Of a stretch of DNA of 8,917 nt, positions 6,133 to 8,917 are shown in pieces; the stretch's first letter is position 1; each line of letters starts with the position of its first letter. Origin of the DNA: Ktedonobacter racemifer (GTDB lineage Bacteria > Chloroflexota > DTOL01 > JACQYG01). The DNA lies in contig DYIS01000098.1 of the NCBI GenBank assembly GCA_020723545.1, forward strand, positions 1-8,917, given 5' to 3'. The notes under the pieces were generated by a model. It had not been told where the DNA came from and did not search any database. It saw only the letters and a list, made by a program, of their open reading frames with translations. The translations under genes and the position numbers were made by a program.

Positions 6133-6161
6133 TTGACAAACGCTAACGCCGGTGCTAAACT
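6133..6161 (+). promoter_or_regulatory. Sigma-70 promoter of the Rrf2 regulator gene
   Basis: TTGACA (6133-6138) matches the -35 consensus exactly. A 17-nt spacer follows, then TGC-TAAACT, an extended -10 element (6153-6161). Predicted start is near 6168. A second TATAAT at 6173-6178 has no matching -35 at 17-18 nt and is better read as part of the palindrome there. Confidence 0.75.
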
Positions 6162-6169
6162 GGCAAATA

Positions 6170-6184
6170 GGATATAATTTATCC
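6170..6184. promoter_or_regulatory. Candidate autoregulatory operator
   Basis: GGATATAATTTATCC has inverted arms GGATA / TATCC around a 5-nt A/T centre. It covers about +3 to +17 of the predicted transcript. Rrf2 proteins are dimers that bind A/T-centred inverted repeats and often repress their own gene, so this is a natural binding site candidate. No second copy was found near the opposing promoter. Confidence 0.5.
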
Positions 6185-6190
6185 TTTTAT

Positions 6191-6196
6191 GGGAGG
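6191..6196 (+). promoter_or_regulatory. Shine-Dalgarno GGGAGG deciding the Rrf2 start
   Basis: GGGAGG precedes ATG 6201 by 4 nt. It overlaps the first in-frame ATG (6189-6191), which would otherwise add MGGA to the protein. The family N-terminus M-x-LSRRGDYAVRAM begins at 6201. Confidence 0.8.
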
Positions 6197-6200
6197 GGCA

Positions 6201-6644
6201 ATGGAACTCTCCAGACGTGGTGACTATGCGGTGCGCGCCATGTTGGACGTGGCCACCAGGCCCGCAGACCGGATGACTGTGACCAAGGAGATCGCACTCC
6301 GGCAGGATATCCCGCCGATCTTCTTGACCAAGATCGTCTCCAGCCTGTCTCAGGCGGGGCTCCTGCGAACGTACCGGGGAGTGGCGGGAGGCGTTGCCCT
6401 GGGCAAGCCCGCCGATCAGATCAGTCTCCTTCAGATCATCGAAGCGGTGGATGGGCCCATTTACATTAACCGCTGCTTGATCAGGCGGGGGGAATGTGAC
6501 CGGGACCGGACTTGCCCCGCCCACGAGCTCTGGGTTCAGGCCCAAGGAGAGCTGCTCGGACTATTGGCCAATAAGTCCCTGGCCGACCTGGCACGGCGGG
6601 CTCAAGAACTGCAACAAGCGCCGATGGCCGGCTTTGCTGCCTAG
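6201..6644 (+). CDS. Rrf2 family regulator with a predicted [2Fe-2S] cluster
   Basis: This 147-aa protein starts MELSRRGDYAVRAMLDVA, the canonical Rrf2 N-terminus. A winged helix-turn-helix (about 1-66) reads the DNA; IPPIFLTKIVSSLSQAGLL (37-55) is the recognition region and RGVAGGVAL the wing. The dimerisation helix region follows. Cys92, Cys99, Cys105 and His108 (CLIRRGEC, then DRDRTC, then PAH) match the Cys3-His ligand set of IscR, although the first spacing is six residues rather than five. This predicts an iron-sulfur cluster that senses iron-sulfur status, redox state or nitric oxide. No isc, suf or nitric-oxide genes are near, so an IscR or NsrR name is not justified. It is divergent from the glycosidase-lysO unit, which may be a target, and it has its own palindrome near +1. 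Confidence 0.92.
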   Translation: MELSRRGDYAVRAMLDVATRPADRMTVTKEIALRQDIPPIFLTKIVSSLSQAGLLRTYRGVAGGVALGKPADQISLLQIIEAVDGPIYINRCLIRRGECDRDRTCPAHELWVQAQGELLGLLANKSLADLARRAQELQQAPMAGFAA

Positions 6645-6693
6645 TGTGAGTAAGAAGCAGTGCAGCCTCCGTTTGCTAGCCCTACTTGCCGGT

Positions 6694-7254
6694 TCACGCC
6701 CGTCCAGGTGACGGCCCTACGGTGCCAGCCTTCTTGTCCTGGTGACCCAGGTCCTTAAGGGCTTCCCTGGTGCGCTCCAGGATCTTTCGAATCTCCGCCA
6801 GCGTGTTCTTCCTCAACTCCTGCAACTGCTGTTTGGCCTGTTCCGGGGTGATCTTCCCGGCGCGCAACTCCTCCAGTACCTTGTGTGCATCGGCTCGGGC
6901 GCTCTGCTCAACCCTGTGGATGTCCTGTCTCGCGTCCCGAAGGATCCTCAGCCCTTTCGCGCGTTCCTCCGGAGAGAGGTTCTTGAATTTAGCCTGCAGT
7001 TTTCTGAGAGCGTGTTGGGCTTTATGTCGAAGCCTCAGGTCTTGCCTCAGGGCTCTCCTGATGACGGCGCCTCGTCTCTTGCCCTGAAGCCTGATGCTGG
7101 GCCTGACCCCCGGTGTGGGCGTAGGGCTTGTGGTGGGTGTCGGCGTCGGTTGACTAACCGGGGCATCGGCTCCTGGCGCGGCCAGAGCGGGCACGGCCAG
7201 GGCCGCGGCCACCAACACTCCAAACAACAGGACCGTGAACTTTCTCTTGAACAT
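6694..7254 (-). CDS. Secreted basic helical protein of unknown function
   Basis: This 186-aa protein has a clear Sec signal peptide: MFKRK, a hydrophobic core, then VPALA with likely cleavage after residue 25. A Thr/Pro-rich spacer (about 36-49) follows, then a strongly charged Arg/Lys-rich helical region with no cysteine (about 55-170). LSPEERAK (93-100) and ITPEQAKQQLQEL (135-147) loosely recall the LTxxQ repeats of Spy/CpxP-type periplasmic proteins, but I do not claim membership. ATG 7254 is chosen because AAGGAGG stands 5 nt upstream; the open frame runs back to 7302 but would add 16 residues before the signal. It follows the sigma/anti-sigma pair on the same strand after a 133-nt gap, so it may be a target or an accessory of that system. 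Confidence 0.75.
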   Translation of the reverse strand: MFKRKFTVLLFGVLVAAALAVPALAAPGADAPVSQPTPTPTTSPTPTPGVRPSIRLQGKRRGAVIRRALRQDLRLRHKAQHALRKLQAKFKNLSPEERAKGLRILRDARQDIHRVEQSARADAHKVLEELRAGKITPEQAKQQLQELRKNTLAEIRKILERTREALKDLGHQDKKAGTVGPSPGRA

Positions 7255-7259
7255 CTTCG

Positions 7260-7266
7260 CCTCCTT
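7260..7266 (-). promoter_or_regulatory. Strong Shine-Dalgarno AAGGAGG for the secreted protein
   Basis: On the minus strand AAGGAGG lies 5 nt before ATG 7254. It is the best ribosome-binding site in the window, which suggests high translation of the secreted protein and fixes its start. Confidence 0.8.
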
Positions 7267-7348
7267 GTTGAATCCCGAAGATCTTGTCTCTATTGGAACC
7301 ACTTCGCTACCCTCCGCTTGGACATGCTACCTGATCTACATCTCCGCC

Positions 7349-7368
7349 CGCTACTTTTAGTAAAGAAT
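7349..7368 (-). repeat. Half copy of the palindromic repeat (copy 4)
   Basis: Read on the minus strand, the first 12 nt ATTCTTTACTAA match the left half TTTCTTTACTAG at 10 positions; the other half is not recognisable. It lies in the gap between the anti-sigma stop (7388) and the secreted-protein gene. Taken alone it could be chance. Confidence 0.35.
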
Positions 7369-7387
7369 CTCGTCGTTCGTACACCCC

Positions 7388-8128
7388 TCACTCCCCCCGT
7401 GCCCTCTCTAAGGCCAACTGAGCTCGGGCCTGAAACCCCATAATCAGGCCCATGGCGCGGATGACCGTGGGCTGCAGTCTGGGAGGGGCGAGCCTCTGGG
7501 CTCTTTGGAGTAGTTTTTCCTGTCGCTGCAGGAGAACGATCATTTTCTCCAGCGGCGCGACGGAGGACTTGTCCGGGTTCGTTTCTAGATCAAGTAGGGC
7601 AGCCTCGGTCTCTCGTCCCAGGAGCACGATGGCCCGTTCGTTCAGCCGCCCCTGGCTCCTCAGCATGGCGGCCACCTCGTTCATGCGCTTTTCCACCAGG
7701 AACACCCGCAAACGCTGTCGCTGGGCCCTGTTTAGAGTGACCCGCACCTGGGCCTGCTCGCCCGCCAGTTTGAAGGAGAACAGCGGGCTGTCAGGCAGGC
7801 TGTCCGCCGAGGCCACCATGGTCCCGGTGCCCAAGATACAGAGCGCGACCAGTACGGTCACTGTTCGCAGCACCATGCTCTGCCAGTTCCACCGCAGAGA
7901 CCAACGGGTCTTCGGCTTTTTTGCCTCGTTGACGAGGCGATAGCGCAGGTTGGCACGGAAATTCTCCGGCGGCGTTGAGGGTGCTACACGACGCAGGGCT
8001 ACGGCAGTTTCCACCAGGGGGCGGAGTTCAGCCTCCCAGCCAGGGAAGCGATCCAATGCAATGTCCAAGTCTTCGCCGTTTTCGATTATCTCCAGGCATT
8101 CTGCCAAGCGGTCCTGTAAGGTGGTCAT
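7388..8128 (-). CDS. Membrane anti-sigma factor-like protein with DUF5667 domain
   Basis: This 246-aa protein has an N-terminal cytoplasmic helical part (about 1-80: a CLEIIENGEDLDIALDRFPG block, then ELRPLVETA), one membrane helix (about 86-107), and an external part. The external part opens with ADSLPDSPLFSFKLAGEQ, typical of DUF5667 proteins. It continues as charged helices (RAQRQRLRVFLVEKRMNEV and on to the end). Its start ATG overlaps the sigma-factor stop (ATGA), an arrangement typical of an ECF sigma and its anti-sigma, made in balanced amounts. There is no HxxxCxxC zinc motif, so it is not a ZAS-type anti-sigma. The likely role is to hold the sigma at the membrane and release it on an external signal. 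That role is inferred from gene order and topology; direct sigma binding is not shown by sequence. Confidence 0.8.
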   Translation of the reverse strand: MTTLQDRLAECLEIIENGEDLDIALDRFPGWEAELRPLVETAVALRRVAPSTPPENFRANLRYRLVNEAKKPKTRWSLRWNWQSMVLRTVTVLVALCILGTGTMVASADSLPDSPLFSFKLAGEQAQVRVTLNRAQRQRLRVFLVEKRMNEVAAMLRSQGRLNERAIVLLGRETEAALLDLETNPDKSSVAPLEKMIVLLQRQEKLLQRAQRLAPPRLQPTVIRAMGLIMGFQARAQLALERARGE

Positions 8129-8682
8129 CTGTCCTCACCCATGCTGAGAAAGTGCTTGCGCAACGCTACCAGTGCACTGTGCTGCAAGTCTTTGACCGCG
8201 CCTTCGCTCTTGCCCATGGCTTTTGCCGTCTCGGCGATGGGCAGACCCGCCGCAAAGCGAAGGGCGATGACCTGCTTTTGCCATTCGGTCAGCCGGCTCA
8301 CCGCCTTGACCAGTTCCTGGCGGGTCAATCTCTTCCCCAACAGGGAGTCCAGGTCTCTTTCCCCGGCGATGGGCCCCAGGCTACCATCCAATGACACTTG
8401 CTTCATCTTGGCAAGCCTTCTCCAGCGGTCGATCAGGCAGTTGTTTGCGATCCTGAACAGCCAGGCTGAGAGGGGGAGAGCTCGCCACTGGTACGAGCCG
8501 ATTTTCTCCAGCGCTTTCAAAAAGACGTCGCTGGTGAGATCCTCGGCCACGGCCGGATCGCCTACGCGAAAAGCAATGTAGCTGTAGACCCTGTCTACGT
8601 ACCGCTCGTAGAGCGGGCCAAAGGCCGCTGGGTCCCGCTGGGAGGCACGGACCAGGCTTTCCTCGCTTTCTTGTTCCTGCAC
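8125..8682 (-). CDS. ECF-type RNA polymerase sigma factor
   Basis: With the preferred GTG start this is a 185-aa sigma factor with regions 2 and 4 only. Region 2 (about 19-89) contains AFGPLYERYVDRVYSYI, AEDLTSDVFLKALEKI and WLFRIANNCLIDRWRR. Region 4 (about 123-176) contains LTEWQKQVIALRF, then a helix-turn-helix GLPIAETAKAMGKSEGAV and KDLQHSALVALRK for the -35 box. It directs polymerase to its own regulon, probably including this operon. The open frame extends to ATG 8805, but neither that ATG nor the one at 8742 has a Shine-Dalgarno, and the extra sequence is unlike the family. GTG 8682 has AGGGAG 6 nt upstream. Overlap of its stop with the next gene implies coupling. I found no convincing promoter upstream. 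Confidence 0.93.
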   Translation of the reverse strand: MQEQESEESLVRASQRDPAAFGPLYERYVDRVYSYIAFRVGDPAVAEDLTSDVFLKALEKIGSYQWRALPLSAWLFRIANNCLIDRWRRLAKMKQVSLDGSLGPIAGERDLDSLLGKRLTRQELVKAVSRLTEWQKQVIALRFAAGLPIAETAKAMGKSEGAVKDLQHSALVALRKHFLSMGEDR

Positions 8683-8688
8683 CGATAG

Positions 8689-8694
8689 CTCCCT
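8689..8694 (-). promoter_or_regulatory. Shine-Dalgarno AGGGAG supporting GTG start 8682
   Basis: Minus-strand AGGGAG is 6 nt before GTG 8682. No comparable site precedes the longer candidate starts at 8742 or 8805, so the shorter sigma factor is preferred. Confidence 0.6.
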
Positions 8695-8917
8695 CGGCAG
8701 AGCGACTCGCCGTCCCCCGGGACATGCCGATGCTCGACGCATTTGTTCGCCGTGGTTCACGGTGTGTCCCGTACGTTTCAGCGCAAAGCTATCCTGTGCA
8801 TCCATGATAACGGAAAAGATGGAAAAAAGATAGCCTTGGTGTGCGGCCGGGAGTGAAACGGGGATGGAAAATGGCGCAAGAGGGAAAAGCTAGAGGCTGT
8901 CTTTGGTCACGTCTGAT
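8695..8917. other. Upstream region of the sigma gene; no gene recognised
   Basis: No coding region on either strand is convincing here. The plus strand has repeated GGAAAA tracts (8812, 8821, 8866, 8883), giving a pyrimidine-rich minus strand. CCGTG-gtt-CACGG (8750-8762) is a perfect 5-bp inverted repeat that would fall in the sigma-gene leader or promoter. No clear sigma-70 promoter and no GGAAC-type ECF promoter in the right orientation was seen. The promoter presumably lies here or beyond the right edge. Confidence 0.4.

Noticed and set aside
6173..6178. TATAAT as a second -10 box for the Rrf2 gene
   Set aside because: No -35-like hexamer stands 17-18 nt upstream; it is better explained as the centre of the palindrome.
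6700..6714. Inverted repeat CCGTC-n5-GACGG as a terminator
   Set aside because: It is short, has no T-run on either side, and lies inside the end of the secreted-protein gene.
8812..8888. Repeated GGAAAA tracts as regulatory repeats
   Set aside because: The spacing is irregular (9, 45 and 17 nt) and the tracts are short; general purine bias is enough to explain them.
1..8917. CRISPR arrays, transposases, prophage genes, tRNA or rRNA
   Set aside because: No regularly spaced direct repeats, no transposase or integrase motifs, and no recognisable RNA gene structure were seen.

Overview
This is a G+C-rich, gene-dense stretch of bacterial chromosome. It carries eleven protein genes (one cut by the left edge), no RNA genes, no transposase and no CRISPR array. 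Several traits point to Chloroflexota, perhaps Anaerolineae: exported proteins with Thr/Pro-rich linkers behind the membrane signal, an ECF sigma factor translationally coupled to a DUF5667-type membrane anti-sigma, a DUF4446 protein, and a Ptb beside a cyclic-2,3-diphosphoglycerate-synthetase-like GTPase. That placement is inferred from family memory, not from a search.

Left block, plus strand (1-3860): the end of an acyl-carrier-protein-like gene whose phosphopantetheine serine appears to be alanine; tatC with an unusually long first external loop; a phosphate butyryltransferase (ptb); a two-domain P-loop protein of the cpgS family; and a membrane-anchored DUF4446 protein. Gaps are short (about 10-40 nt), so this could be one transcription unit, although a palindromic repeat lies between tatC and ptb.

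Middle block, minus strand (6069 down to 3913): a promoter of TCGACA-18-TATAAT drives an exported clan-A glycosidase-like protein, followed 24 nt later by a lysine exporter LysO split into two genes joined by a GTGA overlap. Divergent from it is a [2Fe-2S]-type Rrf2 regulator with its own strong promoter and a palindrome at its predicted transcription start. The two promoters face away from each other within about 210 nt, so the regulator may also act on the glycosidase-lysO unit.

Right block, minus strand (8682 down to 6694): an ECF sigma factor, a DUF5667 anti-sigma overlapping it by ATGA, and a secreted, basic, all-helical protein. Together they look like a cell-surface stress module.

A short A/T-rich palindrome, consensus TTTCTTTACYAGTAAAGAAA, occurs in three intergenic gaps and as a half copy in a fourth. 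It is the clearest structure in the window that the genes do not explain. The start sites of five genes were reset from the longest open frame using Shine-Dalgarno sequences, family N-termini or promoter position. No stretch longer than 300 nt lacks a gene; the longest are 5988-6200 (promoters, repeat, operator candidate) and 8683-8917 (leader of the sigma gene, no clear promoter found).
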